Below, in pieces: positions 27,904 to 39,990 of a DNA stretch of 64,000 nucleotides (positions are counted from its first letter, which is position 1; each line of letters opens with the position of its first letter). Below the pieces are notes generated by a model. That model saw only the letters and a program-made list of their open reading frames with translations. It was not told the origin of the DNA and did not search any database. Origin of the DNA: Typha latifolia (taxonomy: Eukaryota; Streptophyta; Magnoliopsida; Poales; Typhaceae). The stretch covers positions 10,528,046-10,592,045 of the forward strand of contig CM034104.1 in the NCBI GenBank assembly GCA_019914945.1, written 5' to 3'. The position numbers and the translations under genes are program-made.

Positions 27904-30900
27904 ATTGGTATTAGAGCCAATCGAACTTTGAACACTATTAATGACAATAACAAGATCCATGGCCACAAGGAAGACAACCGAGGAGCATCCTCCCACCGGA
28001 TTGGATCCAAGCATGGAAACTCTAACCGGATTGGATCCAAGCATGGAAACTCTAATTTGAAGAGTGGATGTCACCATGGCTAGCCTTAGTCTTATTGAAA
28101 ATCTTTCTTCGGCATTGGAAAGTACTATGAATCAGCTGCTAATTATGGCGCAAAGAAACGCCAAAGTGCTGAAGTTAATCATAGCCCAATTAGCCAACCC
28201 GACTACATTGCAGCCGAGTTTGCCACTACTATTCTCTGCTATTCCTGCTCCACCACTAGTGGCCCAAGCATCTCCGGTCCCTCCACACTAAAACACGAAG
28301 CCCTTATTGCCCTATTCAAGTGTGGTCAAGGCAATACCCATGGGTCCTTATAGGCTGGCCGACGGCAGACGCAAGAACTAGGATAACTTCGATCATTTTG
28401 ACAAAAATGGCGATTGGCCGGAGGAGTTAGACCTAGAACCACATCGAACAAACTTGGAGAGGAGAGATGACTATCACCAAAGGGAGCCACAACAACCTCA
28501 GTTCAGACTTGGCTTCCTAAAATTTAGCGATGGAGACCTTGTTGATTAGCTTTACCATGGAGAGCAATTATTCGCATTTCAAGGAACTCCATAGGATCAA
28601 AAAGTGCTGCTTGTGAGTTTTCATTTTGGAAGAATTGACCCTCCATTGATATTAAGCTGTCGTCGCACACCAAAACTTACATCAGTGGACAAATTTCAAT
28701 GCTGATATCTCTGAGAGGTTTGGGATATCGACTTATGAAAACTTTGACGCTCTTCTCACTAAGTTAGTGCAATGAACCACCGTGCTCGCATACCAACGAG
28801 AGTTTGATTGGATTAGTACTTGCTGCCACCCTCCATGATTGGATTCCTATTTTGAAAAGCACCTTCATTTCGGAGTAGCAAAGTGAGATCCAAGCGGATG
28901 TTTAAGCACTACGTCTGAGGACTTGTCGGAGGCTTATAAGGATGCCATACTGATGGAGAAAAAGCATAGAGGCCTTAGGAACTAGAACAAGATACCTTGG
29001 CCCGATGAAACCCCCATTACCAAGCTCGGCCAAACTCAATGGCTAGAATTACTATAGCGGAACTGAGGTCGTTTATTGAAAATCAAGGGTCGAGAACTCC
29101 CCTAACACTCCGCTGATGTGAAAGGAGGCAATAGACCAGCTGTCCACACTTTCACACCTACATAAGTGTAGGAGTGAAGGGCAAAATATCTTTGTTTTAG
29201 ATGTGATGAGCGCCTCATGCTGGGGTATTAATGTGCGAAAGAATCGGAGAGTGTGACGTTGATCTATGGACGAAATGACATAGAGGATATTATTGCGGAA
29301 GAGGTTGTTGAGGAACCTCTAGAGGAGTTCGGGGAAGAGTAGTACATAGAGGAGAATGTGCAAGCTGAGATATTGTTGCACGCATATTTTGAAACTACCA
29401 CCCTGAAAACTCTTTGAATGGATGGCTTGATTAAGAAGCAATGAGTTTAAATCCTCATTGATTCGAGGAGTATGTATGACTTCTTGGACGAGTGGCTGGT
29501 TCATAAGATCGAGTTGGAACTGGAGCCAACCATAGGATTTGATGTAGCGATCGTCGCGACGACACCAAGCTATGGGTAGACAACATGTGCTTATAGGTAG
29601 GTGGTGATACGGGTGTAAGGCCATGAGCTAATGGTGGATTTGTACTCTCTTTCCCTAGAGGTGCTAATGTTGTCCTAGGCAGATAGTGGTTGCAGAGCTA
29701 GGTCTAATGATGTTTAATTTCAGCCATATGTGAATGACGTTCCAGCGAAATGGCAAGGTGGTGTAGTTTGACAGGAGTGAGATCGCAGACTAGCTTGACC
29801 TTTTATATGATGGTGGGGTTGTCTCAACCACCTTGGATAGGGGATGGCAACTAGAGATGCCTCGGCAATTAGCAGCTCCACCTGAGGCCACAATGGATGC
29901 AACATCACGATGGCCCGAGTTGATCTTACGGTAAATCGAATTGGTTAACTTGTCATATTTTCGAATTGAGTTTTTCCTTCTTTTTCAAAGCTGAAGGAAA
30001 CCCATTTGGAGAGACCAAAGGTGGTTAAGCTCGAGTTTGAGAAGGAGATCAAGGTAGTGGAGACGATCCCACCAAATACATTTGAATTCGAGCTAGAGTT
30101 GATTAAATCCACCTTAGTGTGCCAATCGGATGTGGTTGAATTTGAGGCGTACTCGGCTCCCTCTTTTCATTTTCTCGATGAACTGAAGAGGCCTAATACA
30201 ACTGACCTAGATTTTATGAGTTCGTTGCAGAAAGCTAAGAAGGTGTGTGTTGGACTCGAGTAAACTTATTAGGTAGCAAATCCAAATAAGGCATTGAAAG
30301 GAGAGCTAGCGGTTGGACTTGTGGTTGACATGGGTGCGACTCAACATAATGCTGATGCATTGAGAAAAGCAAAGAACTTGCTTACCAGGGAAGTATCTCA
30401 ATGATATAAGGAGATTTTCTCCTTAGGGCTGAAGAACTTTTTAGTGACTTTTGCACTTTTTGTTGAATGTTTGTCCTAATTTAAATTAACCACTTTTCTC
30501 TTTTAAAAGCTGGTAACTCAACTCAAGTTGGGGCAAACATTCAGTCACCGGTACAGGAGATCAACGGGCGACATGAGATTTTGAGTTGGAGATTATGAAT
30601 CGCTTTCCTGACTTCACACTTTGAGGACAATGTGAGGAAAGCATGATAGATTGATACGGTTCGGCTATAAAGGTGAATACAACCACATTGGGTTCAACAC
30701 CTAGAGACAGGCTGGGAGCATTTAACATATATCCCCATGTCTATTTGTTTATTTGCTTTTTCTTTTTCTTTATTTATTAGTTTGCTTTCGTAGATTAGAT
30801 TCTATGGCTGTATTTACTTTTTAGTCATTCACTTATATGTATTAGTCAAACTCGAGCTTGTTCGATCTGGCTAATCGAGACAAGACAAAGACACTTATAA

Positions 30901-31300
30901 AAAAAGTGGTGTACACCTGAGTTAACCATCTTTTAAAATATTGAAAACCCTGCCACCTTGTCTCTCTCTATCTCCTCTCTTGACGATTCAGCTTCTCCCT
31001 CATCCCTTCTTCCCTTCAACTGAGCAATCCCTACACCTACACCTCCATTGCAACCATCTCCGTACCACCAACTATCAAGGCCAACCACCACCACCATATA
31101 GGCCTCTATCACCCTTGATTTACCAACCCTCAAAATCTCTATTTGTTTAAACTACAGGATTATAAGAACTTCCCATCTCAAGGATCTGTGGTAAATTTCA
31201 CCACGAATGTCGGAACTTAGATCCATAGGCATACTTAAACTCTCCTTGATTTTGGCGTCCGAAGATATCCTTAGATCATTAGACGGACAGGTACGTAACA
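27904..31300 (+). mobile_element. Ty3-type LTR retrotransposon remnant: PBS, gag, protease, 3' LTR; no RT or integrase
   Basis: TGGTATTAGAGCC at 27905-27917 matches the initiator-tRNA-Met primer-binding site (TGGTATCAGAGC) with one change. A gag start follows at about 27960 (MATRKTTEEHPPTGLDPSME). The capsid motif FLKFSDGDLVD.LYHGEQLFAFQGTP (dot marks a stop) lies near 28515-28590. A retropepsin-like stretch VLIDSRSMYDFLDEWL then LELEPTIGFDVAI lies at about 29450-29555. GAGGACAATGTGAGGAAAGCA before 30644 looks like the polypurine tract. LTR-type sequence begins with TGATAG, with a TATA-like ATAAAAAAAGTG near 30898. The frame is broken many times. The region between protease and polypurine tract is only about 1 kb and has no RT, RNase H or integrase motif. 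Confidence 0.65.
27996..28055 (+). repeat. 30-bp in-frame tandem duplication in gag
   Basis: CCGGATTGGATCCAAGCATG... is repeated with a 30-bp period (27996-28025, 28026-28055). It duplicates ten gag residues (TGLDPSMETL). Confidence 0.9.
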
Positions 31301-31757
31301 ATAACTTTATCAAATCAAAAAGGAAAAAAAAGAAAGAATAAAACAACAATTTCATCTGTTAATAAGAAACCAAAGCTATCTCCAGGCAGACCAAGTCAAT
31401 ATTTATTTCCAGGCTACCAACAATGAATACATTTTTTTTTTCTCTCGGAAAACAATGGATATATATACCTACACAGAGAGGTAACATGGAAATAACTCTA
31501 CAAAAAAATGACTAAATCAACCTCTCGAATATTGATAAACTGCATGGTTGAGGTAAAAGTCATTAGCATTAAAATTTTGATGCCAACCAACATCAGGTAC
31601 ATTTGAACTCAGATATGGTCAATCTTCTCAGCAATGAAAAGGCTCAACCAACTTGTTTGCTAGTTAATATGCCTCATCTCTGTCAAGAATTGCAGAATTG
31701 GAATGAAATAAAACTGAAACACAACAGAATTTTTAATGAACATGCACGAGTGGTCAA

Positions 31758-34700
31758 TCATAAGTGAGCACTCTGTAAGTATCTTCTTTCATAGAATCCA
31801 GTCACTTGGTCGGCAACAGCCCACATTATTGCTTGCCCAGGTGGAATCCTCATAAGCCTGGGAAGCAAACCCTTCCAGAGGGCAAGCAATCCTTCTTCAG
31901 CATAGATTGTTCGTATTGCGTGGACCATGCCCTTGTATTTGGTATTATCACCTGATTTGCCTTGCGCCATCAGCCTTGTCTTTACAACATCAAAGGGCCC
32001 TGTACAGATGGGCCCAGCTGTTCCTGCTAGGAAACCTGATATCATGGATTGCCATGGTTGAAGGGCCTTCCCATCCCCTTCATGTTTCTTCCAAAGAAGG
32101 ATATCAAATGCATTCTTGGCAGTGAACATGGCAGCTTGGTTCGTCCCATTGCGCATAACTGTTGGTGCCGCTCCAGCCCAGAGCCCTAAAATGCCTTCTT
32201 CACGGATGATCATCTTTGCACAATGTATCGGTCCTTTGTATCTCAAAAGCTCAGGGCTCAGTCCTTTTTGTTGTTGCAACCTGATTTTAACCACCTGCAC
32301 TAATACCACAAATTAAAACTATGTAACTGAGACTACAGTCAACTAACCAAAAAGAGTGGGAAACTTGAGTCACTTGATGAATACTTGCAAGTCTGTTTAC
32401 AGAAAACTTGTATACTGCAGCCAATTAACGAGAAAGAGTGGACACCTTGTAGACTACAGCATCTAGCGATTTTACTTCGAAGAACACTCATACAAAAACC
32501 ATGTCATTATCTTCTTTGTTCTGAAATTTCTCCCCTTAATATAACAAAAATAGGGTCAGCTCTTTTTCTCATCATCATCAAGTATGTTTATAATGAGATG
32601 GTTTATTTCATGAACTTTAAATGACAAAAAAGATCTCCTTTAGATATGTTACAAGATTCAGCTATGTCGCTAGAGTGCTGCTAGCAACATCAATACCCAG
32701 CAGACGGCAGCTAGAATATCAACAAAAGAAGCTCAGACATAGAAGGAATGCTCCTCACTTATATTTGAGATTTAGAGCCCAAGATTCATCGAATAATACT
32801 GTTAATCAAAAGGAACAATGCAATAGAAGGAAACAGATCAAAGAAGGCTAAAAGTTAGAAACTCATGGGTAAATAAGAAAGAAAAATAGTTGATCAAAAG
32901 TTTCAGCAATATTAGTTGTCTGCCAGCATTAGATTGTTGAACAATGTGAGTGAAAAGGCGGTGAAAACTTGAACCAACTTATTCATGATTATAGATACAG
33001 CCTAGTATCACAGGTTATTGACTTTATGATGCCTGAAATGCTCCAAGTCTGATATAAAGATGATCCTACCTGATGGATATGAAATTGGGTCTTATATGAA
33101 GAATTATGACAGATGATCTTTTTGTTCGCATCCAAAAACTGATAACGTGTAACATGACAAAAACTTCATAAAAGTAAAGAAGTTTCACTCAACCAAAGCA
33201 ACTGCATGAATTCGACAAACTCAAGATAAGCAATGTTTAAAAAAAAAACACCATTCTGAGCAAAATAAACACTGCCATAAGAATTGCATGCATCAAATGA
33301 GAAGGAAAACAACTTAAGGAACTTGAAGTTTGGGAGAACAAACCAATCTTAAACAATAGGTGCAAAATAGTATTTAGAGGTTTAGAGGTTACATTTTAAT
33401 CCCCTCAATTCTCGCTCTGTATCACTTTCCTCCCCTAAAAAAAAAGTGGACACATACACCTCATGAATTATCTAATTATATCACTAAACCCTCTCTATCA
33501 ATATTTTATTAAAAATTTCGATAGAAATAATCTTAAAAACTTAATTAACTTAATAAATGGACAGAAAATATCCTTGTTTTTCTTCTATATCCTTCATCTT
33601 CTCCTTTAGCTGTTTCTATAGTAACTTCTTCAGATATTAAACTATAAACCGATCTTCTCTAATTACTTCAAAATCTATTCATAACAGGAGAGAGAAAAAG
33701 AAAGGATGTTCTTATCCATCTAATTAGTTAGCCAATTTTTTAACAATTTCTCTAACCGAATTTCTAATGAAGAGAACTTAGTGATACAATTAGATAATTC
33801 ACAGGGTGTATATGTTCACTATTCTTCTTGAGGGGATGAAAGTGATATGTCACATCTAAAATGCTATACATGAGATGCACAGGGAGATTACTGTAAGAGC
33901 TATAAATTCAGAAATACAAGCAATAACTTCACCCAAGTGTGTACTATTGAGTATTGACTATATATGAACAGCTTAATGTGCAACTTGATTAAAACATAAA
34001 ACAGGTATGTGTACTGTGTTAACCTAGAAGTTCCGTGGTTTCAAGTTGAAATATCAGCACATAAGTCAACCATATACATAGCAACATTCAAACTAAAAGT
34101 TATCTACATTAAGACCATCAAATTGGCAACGCTGGTCAGATCTGAATTATTTCTCAAAAAGCAATTGGCGTGCTGTTGTGGCACAAAGTTATGATGTAAC
34201 CAAACAATCTCTATTCCAATTTTACATATTAAAGAGGCATCTGTGTGTAAATGCCTACCAATGAAATTTCTAGAGGGAACGATCATTGACTTTGTAAACG
34301 CACATACCTAATTCTGAATTCACTAAAGTTTTCTTAAGCAAAGTACATTATGTGATATCATTCCATTTTTTTTCATTCTTTCAACTAAAAGCCACGAAAT
34401 CTAATATTAAATCCGATTGCAACCTTATTTCCACAATCTCCTGATGATATCTTATGTGCCAAAAATTCATAAGCAAGAACAGGGGGGAACTTATTCTTAG
34501 GATCATTTCCTCAAACATCACGAAGGCATCAAGCAAACTAACAGAGGCATTTCCTAAATCTAGCAAAGCAATGTCACCTCGAAGGGGGTAACGATGAGCA
34601 GCGCCTCGAGCACCCCGGCCCCGAATCCCGAGACGAGCCTAGCGCGGGTGGATAGGTGCCCGGTGTCGGGGTCCTTGAACCCGGACTGGAGAAGAGCGTT

Positions 34701-35039
34701 GGAGCCCATGCGAAGTGTGTACTTGAGGGTCAAGTGCGTGGCGAAAGGGGTCAAACCCTTCCACAGAGCTCGGACCCCTTCGGTCCTCGTCACCGTGGCG
34801 GCGCATTGCGCGATGCCGCGGTACGATCCACCGCGGTCGAGTTGTAACCGCGTCTTGATGACGTCAATGGGTTGGAGGCACAAAGCCTCCATGGTGCCGC
34901 CCAGGGATCCGGACACCGCCTTCATGTAAGGGGGAATCGTAGTGGAAGGAGGAGGAGGAGAAGGAGGAGGAGTCGATGGGTCTGGAGTGCGAGGGGAGCC
35001 ATCGCCAACTCCGGTGGAGACGGCGGCGGCTGATGGCAT
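31758..35039 (-). CDS. SFC1: Mitochondrial succinate-fumarate carrier
   Basis: This inner-membrane exchanger of the mitochondrial carrier family swaps cytosolic succinate for mitochondrial fumarate, linking fatty-acid or acetate use with gluconeogenesis. Two exons, 35039-34578 and 32294-31758, give 332 residues. Residues 17-37 are a Pro-rich N-terminal extension. Three carrier repeats follow, each with the P-x-[DE]-x-x-[KR] signature: PIDVIK at 57, PFEVVK at 152 (split by the intron after PFE) and PFDVVK at 254. YKGPIHCAKMIIREEGILGL, APTVMRNGTNQAAMFTAK and RLMRIPPGQAIMWAVADQV are typical of the plant SFC1 subgroup. The start is the first ATG of the GC-rich first exon and the following residues are open throughout. 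The 2.3-kb intron holds a palindromic MITE. The permease gene at 39991 lies about 5 kb away in the same orientation. Transport of these substrates is inferred from family resemblance. Confidence 0.93.
33417..33853. mobile_element. MITE with about 70-bp terminal inverted repeats in the SFC1 intron
   Basis: The left arm (33417-33488: TATCACTTTCCTCCCC, GTGGACACATACACC, GAATTATCTAATTATATCAC) is the inverse of the right arm (33778-33853), with about 80% match by eye. The interior is AT-rich and non-coding. No clear target duplication was seen. Confidence 0.6.
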
Positions 35040-35375
35040 CTGGGAAGTGGGGGGAGAGAGAGTGGATGGGCGTTAATTTTTATTATTATTATTTTTACTT
35101 CATTTCATTTTCCAATTATAAAGGAAACTTTAGTTATTCCACGTCAAATAAAGTTATTTTAGTTAATAAGTACTTGTCCTTTGTTAGCATTTCTTGGGGC
35201 CGTAAACGTCGGACTCCCTAATCTTAGACTCCATGAAGACTACAAAAAAATACAAAATTTAAATTATTTACAGAACTTAAACAAGTACCAGTGCTCGGCA
35301 AACATTGCCTTGTGCAGCAATTTTCTTTTATGGTACTAGTACTGGTACATTATTACTACTATTGTTGTTGGAATT

Positions 35376-35459
35376 AAGTCTACTGCAGCTAGAACTAAGA
35401 CTGCTGCTGCTAGAAGTGAGGCTGCTGTTCCTAGACTTAAGGCTAGAACTGCTGATGAC
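35376..35459. repeat. 21-bp minisatellite upstream of SFC1
   Basis: Four imperfect 21-bp units (AAGTCTACTGCAGCTAGAACT, AAGACTGCTGCTGCTAGAAGT, GAGGCTGCTGTTCCTAGACTT, AAGGCTAGAACTGCTGATGAC) lie about 340 bp before the SFC1 start codon. The period is a multiple of three and all frames are locally open. There is no other sign of a gene. Confidence 0.7.
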
Positions 35460-35899
35460 TGCTACTAATGAAGATGCTACTGCATTGGTTGGTTTTTCAC
35501 ATGTCCTTGTATTATGCATAAATTACTTGCATTTTATGATGCAGTATCTTTTAATATTTAGATTTTTATGTCCGCTACTTTTGTCCTCTTCTCTTCTTCT
35601 CAACATTTTAGGCTTGTCAAGTGGCTTTCATATTTTTTGTGGTAATATTTAGTCACAATTAGAATGTTTCCATATAGACTGATCTAGAACAAGGGTGATT
35701 ACATGACTGTAAGTTCTAATAAATATATCTTTGTAATAGTAAGAACTAATATAATCTTCCGATTGACTTCTATAAAAAAAAATTAAAACCAATGCATAAG
35801 AACAAGGAATACTAGTTAAGTCCCAATTTTTATATGTGTGCAAGTGTCATTGTAAGTCAACAATATAACTCATAGAAATTGAACTATTTTTGACCTCAA

Positions 35900-38480
35900 A
35901 TATCTTATTCCCAACATAAATCACATGATAATGTCTTGCAAGTGCTTCTCCAATTTTTTCTGAATTTTATCACACAATTTCTCCTTAAACTTTTTTCCAA
36001 CTTTAAGAAGTTGTTGGAATCTTGACATAAGCTATCTTCATATCATCTCCATCATTGTGACAATTGGTTTATTCCTACCATTCTTAATATAAACATTGAA
36101 TGATTCACTATAATTGTTCACAATTCTTGTGCACCTAACTATTGTGCTAAATTTGATCCTTGCCCAATATCATGGAGGCTCTTTTATTAGCCAATCCCAT
36201 GGGTCATTGCTCTTATTTTTCAGCATCTTCATTTGACAATCAAACTCTTGGACTATGTAAACTAATGCTGCTCCCAACATTAGGTCTCTCTATTTCTTCC
36301 CTTTAAAATTTTTGCATCCATATAATGCATGCAATATCTATACTCCATTAGGCATGAGGTTCTCAAATATTTGAACCAAGCCCTATAAAGTAAATATATA
36401 AACATGTGGTTCATTAATACTAACAATAAGCATATAAATTATATATATAAATAGTAATAAAAGCTTCATGACTAATGTAAACATATAAACAGTAACTTAA
36501 TCAGTAACATATAAAGTAAATATATAAATAGTAATCTAATTAGTAATAGTAACAGTGGTATAAACCTTCAACTCTAAACTTACATATAAACTTATAAATA
36601 AGTAATAAACTAAATCTTCAACTCTAAATTTTATGCCAAATATAAACATATAAATAGTAATCTAATTAATAACATATAAAGTAAATATATAAACATATAA
36701 ACAGTAACAGTAACATAAACCTTCGACTCTAAACTTACATATAAATTTATAGATAAGCAGTAACCTAAACTATATACATGTAAAAACTAACATAAACTTA
36801 AACAAAAAATATAGCAAACTTGCAGACATTATACTCTTAAAGAATTACCCATAAGCAGTACAAATAGCTATATACATGTAAACGCTAACATAAACTTAAA
36901 TAGAAAATAAAATTAGTAAACTTGTAACATTAAATAATGAATTTATACATTTTGTCTATTACTAATAAAATATCACTTCTTTTTAGGCCTCTCAATTAGT
37001 GATATCAAATTCTCTAAAAAATAAGTTCAATTATCTCTCTAAAAATTAAGTTCAACTATCTTTACACTCTAGCTCAACGACTGTAATTACAATAGGAAAT
37101 ATTTGATTATTTCTGTATCTACCAACTACATGAATAAGCTGACTACCATAAGATATTTTTAAATGACATGCATCAAGATCTATTATGGGCCTATAATCAT
37201 CAATAAATCCACTTATTTGTGCACCATATGATACAAACAACCTCTGGAACATAGTGAGATTTTTCAAAATAGCCCTATCAACCTTCAACCTGGCATCACT
37301 TTCTGGATTCTTTGCTCTTGTCATTTCACAATGATCTCTCAATCTCATATATTGCGTAAAATAATCCCCTTCAATGACCTTAATAGCCTTTCTCTTAGCC
37401 TTATATACTTGTTTAGTATAAAACAATCAATCCCTCAAAACTGTCTTTTTAATGGACCCAAAGCTCAATTCCGGGTTATCCACTAATTTGTCCAAATATT
37501 TGTTTGAAAGCTAAATACTTGGACACTATTATTTTTGTACACTCTACCACAAGTATAATGACATCTCAAAATTTTAATTTGAAAACTACTTGTTTGCCTA
37601 AGAGGAGATACATGACATCGAAAAATATAACCCATCTTACATACCACTATAATTCTACTTATTTTATTTTTTATAAACTTAAACTTATAACTTTCCTTAA
37701 TATGATACTCCCTTAGGAAGGTCCTAAAACTTGGTGGGTGTGGCAAATATTATCTCATTTTGAAGCTTGAGTTATTGTATCTCTTTCTCCTCTAAACTCT
37801 AAAAATCAGACTACCACATTCATCATTGGAACCATACAAACTACGCACGGCATGACTACTATCATCTTCTTCATTCACATCTAGTTCATTTAAAGCATCA
37901 TCATTCAAAGCATCTTCATTCAAAGTATGTTCACTCAAAGCATCTCTATTATTCAAAGCATCCACAATTTTAATGGCTTAAGTTAATAATTTTTCTTTAG
38001 TAAAAGCAGCTAATGTTGTAGTAGTTTAACTTTAAAAAGCTCTTTTATGTTAACATTACTATCCACGAAGTACATATCAATACATTGTGAATCTGGATTT
38101 GTACCAAACATACCAAGAACATCTTTATCATGAATTATCTCCAATAAACCCTTATTCAATGATATCCCTGCATTGTTGCATTAGATAATATATTCTATAA
38201 GTAGGTGGGCAACCAAATTGAAGTATTATATCCATAAATTCAATAACTGACATCTTATCTAAGTCCACAAAAAAATAAAATATATTCTCAGGTTTTGTCT
38301 CCAATTAGCCATCTATCATACAAGGAATAACAAAATTAACTATCTAAATCACTTTACATTACATGGGACCACAAAACAAGTGGACTAGAATATCTAGTGG
38401 GCCAAAAAGAAGCCGAAATTAAAGCTATGATATACCATGGAACTCATTTCTATAATTATAAACAAATGATTTAAAAAGTT
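35900..38480 (-). pseudogene. Mutator-like (MULE) transposase pseudogene
   Basis: Read on the minus strand from high to low coordinate, five parts appear in the normal order. The first is an N-terminal PB1-like part near 38290-38040 (KDVLGMFGTNPDSQCIDMYF). The second is an acidic linker near 37960-37830 built of DALNEDALNDDALNE repeats. The third is the MuDR DNA-binding region at 37746-37490 (FRTFLREYHIKESYKFKF). The fourth is the transposase core at 37426-37052 (FQRLFVSYGAQISGFIDDYR, PIIDLDACHLKISYGSQLI, GRYRNNQIFPIVITVVE). The fifth is a C-terminal part at about 36280-35930 (SESFNVYIKNGRNKPIVTMM). Stops and frameshifts separate the pieces and a 570-bp AT-rich repeat splits the core from the C-terminal part. 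The terminal inverted repeats were not found. Confidence 0.75.
36360..36930. repeat. AT-rich degenerate minisatellite inside the MULE pseudogene
   Basis: Variants of ATATAAACAGTAACATAAAC and ACATATAAAGTAAATATATAAA recur many times over 570 bp, with irregular spacing. It lies between the transposase core and its C-terminal region. Confidence 0.65.
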
Positions 38481-39990
38481 TTAAACACTTGACACTATAA
38501 TTAAGGGCAGGGGGCCACAATGCTAAGGTTTGGGCAACGGATCCCTAACACCAATTTAGAATTACATACTTGCACACAGTTGGGTGCCATGACAAAAGAT
38601 TCATGCCCTAGAAAAAATATAAAATAAATTAAGGATTTCGAGTGAGAAAACATCTTACCTGACACCCTTTGTCGTCTATTCTCTTTTATATCCCATACAA
38701 ATAGTTGAGAGCAACTGTTTTGTGTCAGTGTGTACCTAAAAAAAATTTAGAGGGTCATTATGGAAATAACTAATAATTTAGGGGTCACAAGAGAATTATT
38801 TTATTGTAAAGTTGGATGGATTCAAGTTCATACATCGGCATTTGTTCTGATAAAGTGTATGGATATGTATTTTAGAGTTTGTTATGACATGTATACGCTT
38901 TGGATTTTATTATTGTACTATTTGTGAAAATGTTAGATATTTATTATTGTATATTGTGTAAAAATTTTGACCAACAAGTCATGGAGAAACTCCATGGATT
39001 TTACTCATGTGAAAGGGATGTTTCATAAGCTTTTCCATATCACAATGAGCAATACTTTTGATTATACTTAAATTTCTAGTTAAATTGACCTCCTAACAAA
39101 CTTATTTACAGAACCTTTCAAATTTATAAAAAGTTAATTTAGTGTTTTATGTAAGAACATTATTATTTTATAAATATGAGAATATAAGGTGAAAATGAAG
39201 GGAGAGTGTGAAGACTTAGGTTTGTATTTATCTTTAACCAAATCTGAATCTAATATTTTTCTCTAGTTTTTCTAATTATAAACGTGACAAACTTCTGTAA
39301 TTTATCTCCAATTCATCCAATTAATGGATAGATATAAATTATAGAATAATCTTTTTATCTCTACACTTAGATTTAATCGGAATAATTATATTATAGAATA
39401 ATCTTCTTAGCTCTTTACTTAGATTTAATCCGAATAAGGCGCCAATGAGATCAGCATTTTATGTTTATTCTGAGTGCATTTTTCAGTGTTTTACAACTTA
39501 TTTAAAAGGCTTATAAATTCAGGATTTTTTTTAATTAGGACTATGAGGAGGCAGTTGATATGCTCAAAGCCCTTGTGCTATTTGGATAAATAAATTTTTA
39601 AGGGGGCCCCATTTGGTCAAAAACTCATTATACTTCACATTTAAGAGCAATTGGGAGGAAACAATTTTAGCCATTGAATGCACCTCAGGATTCGCAATAC
39701 GAGCACTTTTGCTCGTCCACCTCATTCCAAGCATTTAGAGCAAGAACACATCCTTCAAAAGTCTCTAATTTTTAAGCTGGAGTAACTAAAGAAAGTTTTA
39801 TTTCAGTTGTGTGTTCCTTTATTATATGTACAAACTAAAGAACTGCAACAAGAAAAGGAAAATTATCAAAATTGGGTTATCAACATTTAAACCATATCTT
39901 TAGTACATATAGATTAATTAGAGAAAACGCAGGGAGAGAGATGTGAAGGCCTATGTAGTTGGACCTGTGTTTTGCCCCTTCCATCATCTT
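38481..39990. other. Intergenic DNA and 3' UTR of the permease gene
   Basis: No gene is recognised. ATTATAGAATAATCTT...CTTAGATTTAATC occurs twice near 39338-39376 and 39391-39429, a loose 53-bp repeat. The last few hundred bases probably contain the permease 3' UTR. Confidence 0.4.

Noticed and set aside
34594..34929. 111-codon open frame on the plus strand
   Set aside because: It lies antisense to the GC-rich first exon of the succinate-fumarate carrier and is a by-product of its codon bias.
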